A program made the translations under genes and the position numbers. A stretch of DNA of 64,000 bases from Planotetraspora kaengkrachanensis (GTDB taxonomy: Bacteria > Actinomycetota > Actinomycetes > Streptosporangiales > Streptosporangiaceae), in the NCBI RefSeq assembly GCF_016862895.1, contig NZ_BONV01000044.1, positions 1-64,000 on the forward strand, in the 5' to 3' direction. Below the pieces are notes generated by a model. It saw nothing but the letters and a program-made list of their open reading frames with translations, had not been told where the DNA came from and searched no databases. Of the stretch, positions 34,020 to 42,878 are shown in pieces; positions within the stretch are counted from its first letter, which is position 1, and every line of letters starts with the position of its first letter.

Positions 34020-34838
34020 TCAGGGGGCGGGCTCGACGGTGAACGCGTCCCGGAAGGCGCGCAGGGCCGCCGTGCTCTCGCCCGAGGCCCAGCCCTCCAG
34101 GCCGATCGTGCCGGTGAAGCCCATCTCCGCGAGCGCCCGCGCCACGGCGGGATAGTTGATCTCGCCGGTGCCGGGCTCGCGACGTCCGGGCACGTCCGCG
34201 ACCTGGATCTCGCCGATCCACGGCAGGGCCCGGCGGCACAGCTCGATGAGGTTCCCCTCCCCGATCTGGGCGTGGTAGAGGTCGAGCATCAGCCGCAGGC
34301 GCTCGCTGCCGACCGACTCCACGAGCGCCAGGCAGTCCTCCGCCCGTGCGAAGGGCACGCCCGGATGGTCGACCGCGGTGTTCAGGTTCTCGAGCACGAA
34401 GGTGACGCCGTGCTCCTCGCCGAGCCGGGCGATCCTGGCGAGTGTACGGCGCGCGGCCGGCCACATCGGGCCGGTCACCTCCTCGACCGGCACCACCGGC
34501 AGGCCGTCGCCGTCCAGGCCGGTCCCGTGCAGGTTGAGCCTGGGGATCCCGAGCCGCCGCGCGACCTCGACCGACTCGGCGGCGGTCGCGAGCAGTTCGT
34601 CCGCGCCGCCAGGATCGGTGAGGCTCCCGCGCACGTAGCCGGTCATCGAGGAGTAGACGGCGCCCTCCTCGCGGAGCGCGGCGAGTCCGCCGATGTCGTG
34701 GCGGGTCCAGTCCCAGATCTCGACCTGGAAGTCCAGCTCGGTGATCCGCCGGACCCGCTCGGCCACGGGCAGCTCACGGAAGACCATCTCGGCGCAGACC
34801 GCCAGGACGAACGGTCCCTGCCTCCCTCGCGTGCTCAT
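34020..34838 (-). CDS. TIM-barrel sugar isomerase (hydroxypyruvate isomerase/Hyi-like)
   Basis: 272 residues of the xylose-isomerase-like TIM-barrel superfamily. Metal-site residues appear in the strand ends: FVLENLN (Glu), LMLDLYHAQIGEG (Asp and His), and IGLEGWAS (Glu) near the C-terminus. The NLHGTGLDG and LENLNTAVDHPG segments resemble hydroxypyruvate isomerase and related cyclitol isomerases. Coupled by a 4-bp ATGA overlap to the preceding Gfo/Idh/MocA dehydrogenase gene; together they likely oxidise then isomerise a sugar or cyclitol. Exact substrate unknown. Confidence 0.85.
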   Translation of the reverse strand: MSTRGRQGPFVLAVCAEMVFRELPVAERVRRITELDFQVEIWDWTRHDIGGLAALREEGAVYSSMTGYVRGSLTDPGGADELLATAAESVEVARRLGIPRLNLHGTGLDGDGLPVVPVEEVTGPMWPAARRTLARIARLGEEHGVTFVLENLNTAVDHPGVPFARAEDCLALVESVGSERLRLMLDLYHAQIGEGNLIELCRRALPWIGEIQVADVPGRREPGTGEINYPAVARALAEMGFTGTIGLEGWASGESTAALRAFRDAFTVEPAP

Positions 34839-35884
34839 ACGGCGGCCTCCGCGGGCGGGTCGATCTCGCCGAGGCGGACCGGAGAGCCGCGTTCGACCGA
34901 CGCGACGCAGGCCAGCGCGATCCGCAACGCGGACCTGGCGTCGTGCCCGCCGACCACGGCGGGGGTGCCCTCGCGCACCGCCCGGCAGAAGGCGGCCAGT
35001 TCGGCGGCGTACGCGTCGGGGAACAGCTCGGTGTCCGCCCGCACGGTCGGTCCCGCGACGCCGGCGGCGCTCCAGTGCCGTACGGCGGGCTGGGCCGGGC
35101 CGCCGGCGGTCACCATCCCCGCGGAGCCGAAGACCTCGCCGCGCACGTCGTATCCGTAGGCGGCGGAGAAGCTCGCCTCAGCGGTGGCGAGCGCGCCGTT
35201 GCCGAAGCGGATGGTCACCACCGCGGTGTCCAGCAGGCCGGTGGACCTGAACTCCGGCGCGACGAGCGCGTCGGCCATCGCATTCACCTCGACGGCCTCC
35301 GCGCCGGCGTTGAACCAGTTGAGGGTGTCGAAGTCGTGGATGAGGGTCTGCGTGAAGATCGTCCATGGGGGGACGGCGGCGGGATCGGCGAGGCCGGGGT
35401 CGCGGGTCAGCGAGCGGAGAAGTTGCGGAGTGCCGACGCCGCCCTCGTCGACGACGCGCTTGGCCGCGGCGAAGTCGGCGGCGAACCGCCGGTTGAACCC
35501 CACCTGCAGGGGGACGCCGGCCCGCTCGCAGGCGGCGATCGCCGCGTCGGCCTCGGCGAGGGTCATCGCCATCGGCTTCTCGCAGAACACGGCCTTGCCC
35601 GCCGCCGCGGCCCCGATCACCAGGTCCGCGTGCGCGGTGGAGGAGGCGGCGATGACGACCGCCTCGACGCGATCGTCGGCCAGCACGGCGACGGGGTCGG
35701 TCGTGGCGGCCGCGCCGAGCGGCACGGCGAGGCGCCGCGCGGCCCCGTCGGCGGGATCGGCGACCACGACCAGTTCGGCCTCCGGCAGGCGCCGGGCGAG
35801 CGTGACCGCGTGGAAGGTGCCGATGCGACCGGCGCCGATGAGCCCGAAGCGCACGGGCTCGGGCAGAGGGGAGGGGTAGGGCAC
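34835..35884 (-). CDS. Gfo/Idh/MocA-family dehydrogenase (inositol dehydrogenase-like)
   Basis: 349 residues. NAD-binding GLIGAGRIGTFHA at residues 13-25 and the EKPMA motif with the catalytic Lys near residue 100, followed by the alpha/beta substrate domain with FTQTLIHDFDTLNWF (His and Asp of the active site). Most like inositol 2-dehydrogenases but not part of the main inositol operon. GTG start at 35884 is supported by GAGGAG. Divergent from a LacI regulator with palindromic operators between. Likely substrate is a cyclitol or sugar. Confidence 0.9.
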   Translation of the reverse strand: MPYPSPLPEPVRFGLIGAGRIGTFHAVTLARRLPEAELVVVADPADGAARRLAVPLGAAATTDPVAVLADDRVEAVVIAASSTAHADLVIGAAAAGKAVFCEKPMAMTLAEADAAIAACERAGVPLQVGFNRRFAADFAAAKRVVDEGGVGTPQLLRSLTRDPGLADPAAVPPWTIFTQTLIHDFDTLNWFNAGAEAVEVNAMADALVAPEFRSTGLLDTAVVTIRFGNGALATAEASFSAAYGYDVRGEVFGSAGMVTAGGPAQPAVRHWSAAGVAGPTVRADTELFPDAYAAELAAFCRAVREGTPAVVGGHDARSALRIALACVASVERGSPVRLGEIDPPAEAAV

Positions 35885-35896
35885 GACGACTCCTCG

Positions 35897-35971
35897 ACTA
35901 GAGCGCTCTAGTATCGAGCATCGCGCCGGCCTCCGCGTCTCGTCAAGGGCGCGGGACTAGAGCGCTCCAGA
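35897..35971. promoter_or_regulatory. Paired LacI operators in the divergent dehydrogenase/lacI region
   Basis: ACTAGAGCGCTCTAGT (35897-35912) is a perfect 16-bp palindrome. ACTAGAGCGCTCCAGA (35956-35971) repeats it with two changes. The first lies just before the dehydrogenase gene and the second abuts a TACAGT -10 hexamer (35972-35977) before lacI, so one repressor can shut both directions. Confidence 0.85.
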
Positions 35972-35984
35972 TACAGTGGTCGCC

Positions 35985-36986
35985 ATGAGCGCCGAACGCC
36001 CGACCATGGAGGACGTCGCGGCGCGGGCGGGCGTCTCGCGGGCGCTGGTCTCCATCGTCTTCCGCGGCACGGCCGGCGCCTCCGAGCGCACCCGCGAGCG
36101 GGTGCTCGCCGCGGCCGCCGACCTCGGCTACCAGCCGGACCGGCGGGCCAGCCGCCTCAGCAGGACCCGCACCCGGATGCTCGGCGTCGTGTTCGGCGTC
36201 GGCCACGCCTTCCACGGCGACCTGGTCGACAGCCTGTACGCCGCGGCTGCGGTCTCCGACTACGAGGTGGTCCTGAGCGGCGTGACCCCGCGCCGTCCCG
36301 AGGAGGAGGCGGTCCGCGCCCTGCTCGGGGAGCGGTGCGAGGGGATCGTGCTGGTCGGCTCGGCGCTGCCGTCCACGGCCCTGGCCGAGCTGGCGGCGCG
36401 GCTGCCGACCGTGAGCCTGCTGCGCGACGTCCGCGCCGAGGGGGTCGACGTGGTCCGCACCGACGAGGCGGAGGGGCTGCGCCAGGCGGTGGCCCACCTC
36501 CACGGACTCGGCCACCGCCACATCGTCCACGTGGACGGGGGACGGGCGCCCGGGGCCGCCCGGCGTCGCCAGGGCTACCGGAGTGCCGTGCGCAGGCTCG
36601 GCCTCGCGGCTTCGCCCCTGCTGCCAGGCGGACTCACCGAGGAGGACGGCGCCCGCGCCGCGGGCGCGCTCCTGAGCCTGCCGCCGGGGGAGCGGCCAAC
36701 GGCCGTGACGGCCTTCAACGACCGCTGCGCGCTGGGGCTCGTCGACGCGGTCCGGCGCGCCGGGCTGAAGGTGCCCGAGGGGTTGTCCGTCGTCGGGTTC
36801 GACGACATCCGGGCGGCGTCCTACGCCCACATCGCCCTGACGACCATCCGCCAGGACGCTGACGCGCTCGGCCGGCTCGCCATCGAACGGGCCGCCTCCC
36901 GGCTCGACGGGGGACGGCCGCCGGGGAGCCCGGTGGTCGTCGCACCGGCACTGGTGGTGCGGGCGACCACGGGGGCGCACCGGTGA
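35985..36986 (+). CDS. LacI-family regulator of the dehydrogenase/isomerase locus
   Basis: 333 residues. HTH TMEDVAARAGVSRALVSIVF at residues 7-26, hinge ASRLSRTRTRMLGVVFG, then a sensor domain with HIVHVDGGRAPGAARRRQGY and GFDDIRAASYAHIALTT. ATG 35985 sits 7 bp after a TACAGT hexamer, a leaderless arrangement that fits the absence of a ribosome binding site; an in-frame GTG at 35976 overlaps the -10. It overlaps the following TSUP gene by 4 bp (GTGA). Expected to bind the ACTAGAGCGCTCTAGT sites upstream. Confidence 0.92.
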   Translation: MSAERPTMEDVAARAGVSRALVSIVFRGTAGASERTRERVLAAAADLGYQPDRRASRLSRTRTRMLGVVFGVGHAFHGDLVDSLYAAAAVSDYEVVLSGVTPRRPEEEAVRALLGERCEGIVLVGSALPSTALAELAARLPTVSLLRDVRAEGVDVVRTDEAEGLRQAVAHLHGLGHRHIVHVDGGRAPGAARRRQGYRSAVRRLGLAASPLLPGGLTEEDGARAAGALLSLPPGERPTAVTAFNDRCALGLVDAVRRAGLKVPEGLSVVGFDDIRAASYAHIALTTIRQDADALGRLAIERAASRLDGGRPPGSPVVVAPALVVRATTGAHR

Positions 36987-37717
36987 GCGCAGCCGTCGTG
37001 GTGCTGTTCGGGGTCGCGGCGCTGCTGGTGGGATTCGCCAAGACCGCGATCGGCGGCCTGGCGAGCATCTCGGTCGCGATCTTCGCCGCGCTGATGCCGG
37101 CCAGGGAGTCGACGGCGGCCATCCTGCTCGTGCTGCTCGTGGGAGACGTCATGGCGGTCTGGCACTACCGCCGCGACTGCGACTGGTCGCTGCTGCGCAG
37201 GCTCATCCCCGCCGTGCTGCCCGGGCTCGTGCTGGGTGCCCTGTTCCTCGCCGTGGTCGACGACGACCTCCTGCGCCGCGTCATCGGCGTCCTGCTCGTG
37301 ATCATGGCCGTCCTCCAGCTGGTGCTGCGCTGGCGTCCGCCCCGTGCGGGGGGACCCGCGTCCGGGCGGCCCGCCGCTCTGGGCGCCGGCCTCGCCGCGG
37401 GATTCGTGACCATGATCGCGAACGCGGCGGGCTCGGTCATGACGCTGTATCTCGTCGCGCGGGGAGTGGAGAAGCGGCGTTTCCTCGGGACGGGCGCGTT
37501 CTTCTTCTTCGGCGTGAACGTCTGCAAGGTGCCCTTCAGCGCGAGCCTCGGGCTGTTCCACACTCAGACGATGACCCTCGCCCTCGCCCTGGCGCCGCTG
37601 GTCCTCGTCGGCGGATGGGCGGGCCTGCACGTGGCGCGGCGGATCAGCCAGGCCCGTTTCGAGCAGGCCGTGCTCGGCGCGTCGGTGCTCGCGGCGCTGG
37701 CCCTGGTGGCGCGCTGA
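36983..37717 (+). CDS. TSUP (TauE/SafE-like) membrane transporter
   Basis: 244 residues, about eight hydrophobic helices, with the family's two repeated halves (LLVGFAKTAIGGLASISVAI near the start and GFVTMIANAAGSVMTLYLVA mid-protein, the G-x-IANAAG signature). The family moves anions such as sulfite, sulfoacetate or carboxylates across the membrane. Translationally coupled to lacI (GTGA), so it may take up or release a metabolite of the neighbouring dehydrogenase pathway, though function is not provable here. Confidence 0.9.
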   Translation: MSAAVVVLFGVAALLVGFAKTAIGGLASISVAIFAALMPARESTAAILLVLLVGDVMAVWHYRRDCDWSLLRRLIPAVLPGLVLGALFLAVVDDDLLRRVIGVLLVIMAVLQLVLRWRPPRAGGPASGRPAALGAGLAAGFVTMIANAAGSVMTLYLVARGVEKRRFLGTGAFFFFGVNVCKVPFSASLGLFHTQTMTLALALAPLVLVGGWAGLHVARRISQARFEQAVLGASVLAALALVAR

Positions 37718-37781
37718 CGGCCGGGCGCCCGGCGGCCGGTGCTCGTCGGCCTCGCGGGCCGGGTGCCGCGCGCCGCCGATG

Positions 37782-38822
37782 TCACGTGGGCGCCAACCGC
37801 GCCGGGACGTTGTAGGGCGTGATCACCTCGACCCCGGCGGGGACCGACGTCGGCGCTCCCGGCAGCAGCCGGTGGTGCCGGAGCACCTGCCGCAGGGCGG
37901 CCCGCATGTCAGCGCGCAGGTCGTGGTGCGGGACCGCGTGGAGGACGCCGGCCCGCAGCAGCCCCAGATTGTGGCCGTCGAGGTCGTGGCCGAGGAAGAC
38001 CTCGCAGGTGGTGCCCGCCCGGGCCAGTTCGTCGGTGATCGCCCGGTTGCCGCCGCCAACGGAGTAGACGGCGCGCACCGCGGGATGGTCGGCCAGCGCG
38101 GTCCTGACGAGAGCGCCCATCGCCTCGTCCAGGCCGTCGGCGTCGGTGAGGACGACGACGGCCAGCTCCGGGGCGAGCCCGGCCAGGGCCCGCTCGAACG
38201 CCTCGGCCCGCTCTCGTTCCCCGAAGAACACTGAGCGGCTGAGCGTCACCAGGACGGTGCCGGCGCCGCCACGCGTCCACTGCGCCACGAGATAGGCCGC
38301 CGTGGTCCCCGCCGCCGCGTTGTCCAGCCCGACGTACGCGATGCGCGGGCAGTCGCGCACGTCGGTCACGAGCGTCACGACCGGCACGCCGCGCTCATGG
38401 AGACGGCGGACGGCTTCCGCGACCTCCGGACGGTCGGGTGCCTTGAGCAGCACCCCGTGCGTCGTGCGGCCGCGCCCGCCGAGATGGTCGAGCACGTCGG
38501 CGAGTCCGGCGGCCTCCCCGGACTCGCGCAGATGGAACCGCGCGCGGACGGCCGCCGCCCGGACCGCGGGCAACTCCGCCTCGAGCGCGTCGCGGACCGC
38601 GCCGCTGAACCGCTCAGGCGCCTGCATGACCACGTCGAGCATGATCGTGCGCGCCCCGAGCCGAAGCTGGCTCTGCTGACGATCGAGGTCGAGGAGCGCC
38701 TGCTCCACGGCCCGCACCGCACGCGCGCTCACGCCGCGCCTGCCGTGCAGGACGCGGTCCACGGTGGCCCTGCTCAGCCCCGCCTGCTCGGCGATGTCCC
38801 CGACCCGGTGGCCCCGCGTCAT
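37782..38822 (-). CDS. LacI-type regulator with ribose-binding-like sensor domain
   Basis: 346 residues. HTH RVGDIAEQAGLSRATVDRVLHG at 6-27 and a periplasmic-binding-like domain of the autoinducer-2/ribose type (VTLVTDVRDCPRIAYVGLDN, AVYSVGGGNRAITDEL, FLGHDLDGHNLGLLRAG). ATG 38822. Divergent from the phytanoyl-CoA dioxygenase-like gene, which is probably its target, and convergent with the TSUP gene. Similar regulators sit near inositol genes in actinomycetes. No clear operator palindrome was seen in the 114-bp gap. Confidence 0.9.
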   Translation of the reverse strand: MTRGHRVGDIAEQAGLSRATVDRVLHGRRGVSARAVRAVEQALLDLDRQQSQLRLGARTIMLDVVMQAPERFSGAVRDALEAELPAVRAAAVRARFHLRESGEAAGLADVLDHLGGRGRTTHGVLLKAPDRPEVAEAVRRLHERGVPVVTLVTDVRDCPRIAYVGLDNAAAGTTAAYLVAQWTRGGAGTVLVTLSRSVFFGERERAEAFERALAGLAPELAVVVLTDADGLDEAMGALVRTALADHPAVRAVYSVGGGNRAITDELARAGTTCEVFLGHDLDGHNLGLLRAGVLHAVPHHDLRADMRAALRQVLRHHRLLPGAPTSVPAGVEVITPYNVPARLAPT

Positions 38823-38936
38823 GCGAGGCCCCCGCGCGCCGGTGAGGCGTTATTGAGGCACCGCGCCGCTGGAACGCCCTGCCGGCCCGCCACATGCTGG
38901 AGACGGCCCCGGCCCCGTCGTCTACAGGAGGATTCC

Positions 38937-40106
38937 ATGGCCAACGCTCCGCAGGGCTGGTTGCGCGCCGCCGACGCCCGCCTCGACGATCTCCTCCAGG
39001 TGCTCAAGGCGCGCACCGACCCCGCCGACCATCCGAACGCCGACCGCGTCGAGCAGGAGGTCCCGGTGTACGCCGGGGGCGTGCTGCGGGCCGCGGCCGC
39101 CGAGGCCGGCGGCGGGCGCGCGCTGCAGGCGGAGATCGCCCGCGCCCTGTCGGCCGGCCCCGGCATCGTGGTCGTCGAGGGCGCCGTCGAACCGGCGGTC
39201 GTCGACCGGGTCAGCGCGGCGTTCACGCGGATGATCGGGGAGCAGCGGGCGGCGGGGATCGCCGTCGGCGACCACTTCGCCAAGCCGGGGGCCAACGACC
39301 GGGTGTGGAACGCGCTGGAGAAGCTCGCGGTCGCCGACCCCGACGCCTTCGCCGACTACTACGCCTGCGACGCCGTCGCCCTGGTGTCCACCGCGTGGCT
39401 CGGCCCGGGCTACCAGGTCACCTCCCAGGTCAACGTCGTCAACCCCGGGGGAGAGGGGCAGACGGTCCATCGGGACTACCACCTCGGCTTCCAGTCGCCG
39501 GAGATCTCGGCGCGATATCCCGCGCACGTGCACGACCTGTCCCCCTACCTGACCCTCCAAGGCGCGGTCGCCCACCGCGACATGCCGGTGGAGTCGGGGC
39601 CGACGCTCTACCTGCCGCATTCGCAGAAGTACGAGCTCGGCTATCTGGCCTACTGGCTGGAGGAGTTCCAGGACTACTTCACCGGCCATCACATCCAGTT
39701 GCCGCTGCGCAAGGGAGACGCGGTCTTCTTCAATCCGGCGCTGTTCCACGCCGCCGGGTCGAACCACTCGGCCGGCATCAGGCGCATGGCCAACCTGCTG
39801 CAGATCTCCTCCGCGTTCGGGCGGGCCATGGAGACCGTCGACCGCGAGCGCGTGGTGAACGCGGTCTATCCGGCGCTGCTCGCCCGCAAGGCGGCCGGCT
39901 GGGACCGGCGCGCCCTGGCCAACGTGGTCGCGGCCGCGGCCGAGGGCTACTCCTTCCCCACGAACCTCGACCGTGACCGGCCGATCGGGGGCATGGCGCC
40001 GCCCACCCAGGCGGCGCTCGTCGAGGAGGCGCTCGACGAGGGCACGCCCGCGGAACGGCTGGCCGAGCGGCTCGCCGCCCAGTCCGCGGCCAGGCTGAGC
40101 CACTGA
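38937..40106 (+). CDS. Phytanoyl-CoA dioxygenase (PhyH) family protein
   Basis: Fe(II)/2-oxoglutarate-dependent oxygenase fold, 389 residues. The metal triad is visible as VHRDYHLGFQ (His-x-Asp near residue 178-180) and distal His in FFNPALFHAAGSNHS (near 268-274); Arg in IRRMANLLQIS would bind the 2-oxoglutarate. The ATG at 38937 follows AGGAGG. Hydroxylates an unknown small molecule. It lies next to the inositol operon, convergent with iolA, with a stem terminator between, and divergent from a LacI-type regulator, so a role in cyclitol or sugar metabolism is possible. Confidence 0.87.
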   Translation: MANAPQGWLRAADARLDDLLQVLKARTDPADHPNADRVEQEVPVYAGGVLRAAAAEAGGGRALQAEIARALSAGPGIVVVEGAVEPAVVDRVSAAFTRMIGEQRAAGIAVGDHFAKPGANDRVWNALEKLAVADPDAFADYYACDAVALVSTAWLGPGYQVTSQVNVVNPGGEGQTVHRDYHLGFQSPEISARYPAHVHDLSPYLTLQGAVAHRDMPVESGPTLYLPHSQKYELGYLAYWLEEFQDYFTGHHIQLPLRKGDAVFFNPALFHAAGSNHSAGIRRMANLLQISSAFGRAMETVDRERVVNAVYPALLARKAAGWDRRALANVVAAAAEGYSFPTNLDRDRPIGGMAPPTQAALVEEALDEGTPAERLAERLAAQSAARLSH

Positions 40107-40160
40107 CCGGCGGCCGGCCCGCCCCGGCTGAGCCGCTGGCCGGCGGCAGGCCGCGCACGA

Positions 40161-40199
40161 CCGTGCGACCTCGTCCCGCAGGGAGGCGAGGTCACACGG
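40161..40199. terminator. Bidirectional hairpin between PhyH gene and iolA
   Basis: CCGTGCGACCTCG (40161-40173) and CGAGGTCACACGG (40187-40199) pair over 12 of 13 positions around a 13-base loop. It lies between two convergent genes and can stop both. Confidence 0.75.
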
Positions 40200-40223
40200 T
40201 GCGGCGCCCATGTCGGCCGGTGC

Positions 40224-41726
40224 TCAGTCGTTCCGCGGGAAGCCCAGGTTGAGCCCGCCGTGGCTCGGGTCGAGCCAGCGGGAGGTGACGACCTTGCCGC
40301 GGGTGAAGAAGTGCACGCCCTCGGTGCCGTGCGCGTGGGTGTCACCGAAGAGGCTGTTCTTCCACCCGCCGAACGAGTAGTAGGACACCGGCACCGGGAT
40401 CGGCACGTTGACGCCGACCATGCCGACCTCCACCTCGTGCTGGAAGCGCCGCGCCGCGCCGCCGTCGTTGGTGAAGATCGCCGTGCCGTTGCCGTACGGG
40501 TTGGCGTTGATGAGGCGCACGCCCTCCTCGTAGGACGGCACCCGGACGACGGACAGGACCGGCCCGAAGATCTCGTCGCGGTAGACGGACATGCCCGGGG
40601 TGACGTTGTCGAGGAGCGTCGGGCCGAGCCAGAAGCCGTCAGAACCGCCGTCGAACTCGCCGTCGCGGCCGTCGACGACGACGGTGGCGCCCTCGGCGGC
40701 CCCCGCCTCGACGTAGCCGCTCACCTTGTCGCGGTGGGCCGCGGTGACGAGCGGGCCCATGTCGCAGCCGCGGGTGCCGTCGCCGGTGCGCAGCTTGCGC
40801 ATCCGGTCCGTGATCTTGGAGACGAGCTCGTCGGCGATGCCGTCGACCGCGACGAGGGCGGAGATCGCCATGCACCGCTCGCCGGCGGAGCCGAATCCCG
40901 CGTTGACGGCGGCGTCGGCGGCCAGGTCGAGGTCGGCGTCGGGCAGGACCAGCATGTGGTTCTTGGCTCCGCCGAGGGCCTGGACCCGCTTGCCGTTCGC
41001 GGTGCCGGTCTCGTAGACGTACCGGGCGATGGGGGTGGAGCCGACGAACGAGACGGCCTTGACCTCGGGATTGGTCAGCAGCGCGTCGACGGCCTCCTTG
41101 TCGCCGTGGACGACGTTCATGATCCCGTCGGGCAGGCCGGCCTCGGTCCACAGCCGGGCAACGGCGACGGCCGCCGAGGGGTCCTTCTCGCTGGGCTTGA
41201 GGATCACCGCGTTGCCGCAGGCGATGGCGACCGGGATGAACCACAGCGGGACCATGGCGGGGAAGTTGAACGGCGAGATGACGCCGACGACGCCGAGCGG
41301 CTGCCGGATGGAGAACACGTCCACGTTGGTGGAGGCGTTCTCGCTGAACCCGCCCTTCAGCAGATGCGGGATGCCGCACGCGAACTCGGCGACCTCGAGG
41401 CCCCGGCTCACCTCGCCGAGGGCGTCGTCGAGGACCTTGCCGTGCTCGGCCGTGATCAGGGCGGCGATCTCGTGCTTGCGCTCGTCGAGGAGCTGACGGA
41501 AGGCGAAGAGCACCTGCGTGCGCTTGGCGAGGGAGGTGTTCGCCCAGACCGGCCACGCGGCCGCCGCCGCGGCGACGACCTCGTTGACGAGGCCGGCGGA
41601 CGCGAGGTCGACGTGGCCGGTGACGGCTCCCGTCGCGGGGTTGTAGACGTCGCCGGTTCGCTCGGAGGCGCCCTCCCACGGGCTGCCCCCGACGAGGTGG
41701 GTGATGCGGGCTGCTGCGGTGCTCAC
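40224..41726 (-). CDS. iolA: Methylmalonate/malonate-semialdehyde dehydrogenase (CoA-acylating)
   Basis: Aldehyde dehydrogenase of 500 residues that converts malonate semialdehyde, the last inositol breakdown product, to acetyl-CoA and CO2. Seen: FNFPAMVPLWFIPVAIACGN with the NAD-loop, SFVGSTPIARYVYE, catalytic Cys in GSAGERCMAIS near residue 283, and the MMSDH-specific NVNIPVPV-like ending PIPVPVSYYSFGG. Length is as for the family. ATG 41726. It is separated from iolG by 123 bp and is the last gene of the inositol operon, followed by a hairpin shared with the convergent PhyH gene. Confidence 0.95.
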   Translation of the reverse strand: MSTAAARITHLVGGSPWEGASERTGDVYNPATGAVTGHVDLASAGLVNEVVAAAAAAWPVWANTSLAKRTQVLFAFRQLLDERKHEIAALITAEHGKVLDDALGEVSRGLEVAEFACGIPHLLKGGFSENASTNVDVFSIRQPLGVVGVISPFNFPAMVPLWFIPVAIACGNAVILKPSEKDPSAAVAVARLWTEAGLPDGIMNVVHGDKEAVDALLTNPEVKAVSFVGSTPIARYVYETGTANGKRVQALGGAKNHMLVLPDADLDLAADAAVNAGFGSAGERCMAISALVAVDGIADELVSKITDRMRKLRTGDGTRGCDMGPLVTAAHRDKVSGYVEAGAAEGATVVVDGRDGEFDGGSDGFWLGPTLLDNVTPGMSVYRDEIFGPVLSVVRVPSYEEGVRLINANPYGNGTAIFTNDGGAARRFQHEVEVGMVGVNVPIPVPVSYYSFGGWKNSLFGDTHAHGTEGVHFFTRGKVVTSRWLDPSHGGLNLGFPRND

Positions 41727-41849
41727 GGTGTCACGATCTTTCTGCGTGCTGGTCGGTCGGCGGTGCGCCGATGGTCGGTGCTGCTGCGGGCCGGGGGGAT
41801 TCGAAGTCTGGGGTGCGGCCTGCGGACCGCGGCCGATCGGGGGCGGGTC

Positions 41850-42878
41850 TCACGCCTGACCACCGCCCAGGACGTCGGCCCGGTCGGCCATGGTGACCGG
41901 GACGGGCCTGCCGGTCGCGAGCGACTCCATGCCGGCCGTGCAGGCGGCGGTGGCGGCGTATCCGTCCCACGCGGTGGGCCCGGCGACCTCGCCGCGGCGG
42001 GCCGCGTCGACCCAGGCCTGGACCTCCAGGTCGTACGCGCGGCCGAAGCGGTCGCGCCAGTCGTCGGGGATGCGACCGCCGTACTGGCCGGCGCGGCGGA
42101 CGAACACGCTCTGCCCGAGGCCGATCGTGACGTTGCCCCGCTCGGCCACCGCCTCGCACCGCACCTCGTAGCCCACCTGGCTGTTGACGAAGACCTCGGT
42201 GGTGGCCATGCCGCCGCCGGCCATATGGAAGATCGCCACCTGCGGGTCGAGTACCCCGTCGGCGGCGTGTCCCGTCGGCCTCGGCGCGAGCACGGTGATC
42301 GTCTCGATCTCGGCGCCGAAGAGCCAGCGGCAGACGTCCACCTCGTGGACCAGCGAGTCCCGGACGATCATCTCCGAGCGGAAGGAGGCCCCGGCCCTGA
42401 GGTTGCGGTGGACGTTGTGCACGAGCAGGATCCGCCCGAGGTCGCCGGAGTCGATCAGCCGCTTCATCTCGGCGTACTCGGGGTCGAAGCGCCGCATGAA
42501 GCCGACCTGGACGAGCGGGCGGCCGGCCTTCCGCTCTGCCTCGACGACGCGCAGCGACGACTCGCCGTCCATCGTCAGCGGCTTCTCGCACAGCGTGGGC
42601 TTGCCGTGCTCGACGCAGGCGAGGACCTGCTCCTCGTGGGCCGAGCCGGGAGAGGCGACGAGCACGGCGTCGACGCCGTCGTCGGCGATGAGGTCGAGGG
42701 GCTCGCCGACGACGCGCACGCCGTCGAAGCGGGCGGCCAGCTCGGCGGCTCTGGCGGTGTCGGGGTCGGACACCGCGACCAGGTCGGCTCCGGCGACGCG
42801 GTGGGCGAGCCGTACGGCGTGGTCGGCGCCCATCACGCCGACGCCGACCACCCCGACCCGCAACGGGGCCGCACTCAT
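41850..42878 (-). CDS. iolG: Inositol 2-dehydrogenase-like Gfo/Idh/MocA protein (operon copy 2)
   Basis: 342 residues. NAD motif VGVVGVGVMGADHAVRL near the N-terminus and CEKPLTMD with catalytic Lys near residue 96, plus active-site VHEVDVCRWLF (His/Asp). It probably oxidises myo-inositol or an epimer to the inosose. ATG 42878 overlaps the ABC ATPase stop by 4 bp (ATGA). A second iolG lies at the start of the operon, suggesting that each acts on a different inositol stereoisomer. Confidence 0.9.
   Translation of the reverse strand: MSAAPLRVGVVGVGVMGADHAVRLAHRVAGADLVAVSDPDTARAAELAARFDGVRVVGEPLDLIADDGVDAVLVASPGSAHEEQVLACVEHGKPTLCEKPLTMDGESSLRVVEAERKAGRPLVQVGFMRRFDPEYAEMKRLIDSGDLGRILLVHNVHRNLRAGASFRSEMIVRDSLVHEVDVCRWLFGAEIETITVLAPRPTGHAADGVLDPQVAIFHMAGGGMATTEVFVNSQVGYEVRCEAVAERGNVTIGLGQSVFVRRAGQYGGRIPDDWRDRFGRAYDLEVQAWVDAARRGEVAGPTAWDGYAATAACTAGMESLATGRPVPVTMADRADVLGGGQA

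Noticed and set aside
37718-37760. GC-rich palindrome after the TSUP gene as a terminator
   Set aside because: GCCGGGCGCCCGGC is self-complementary but leaves no loop and has no T run; too weak to call.
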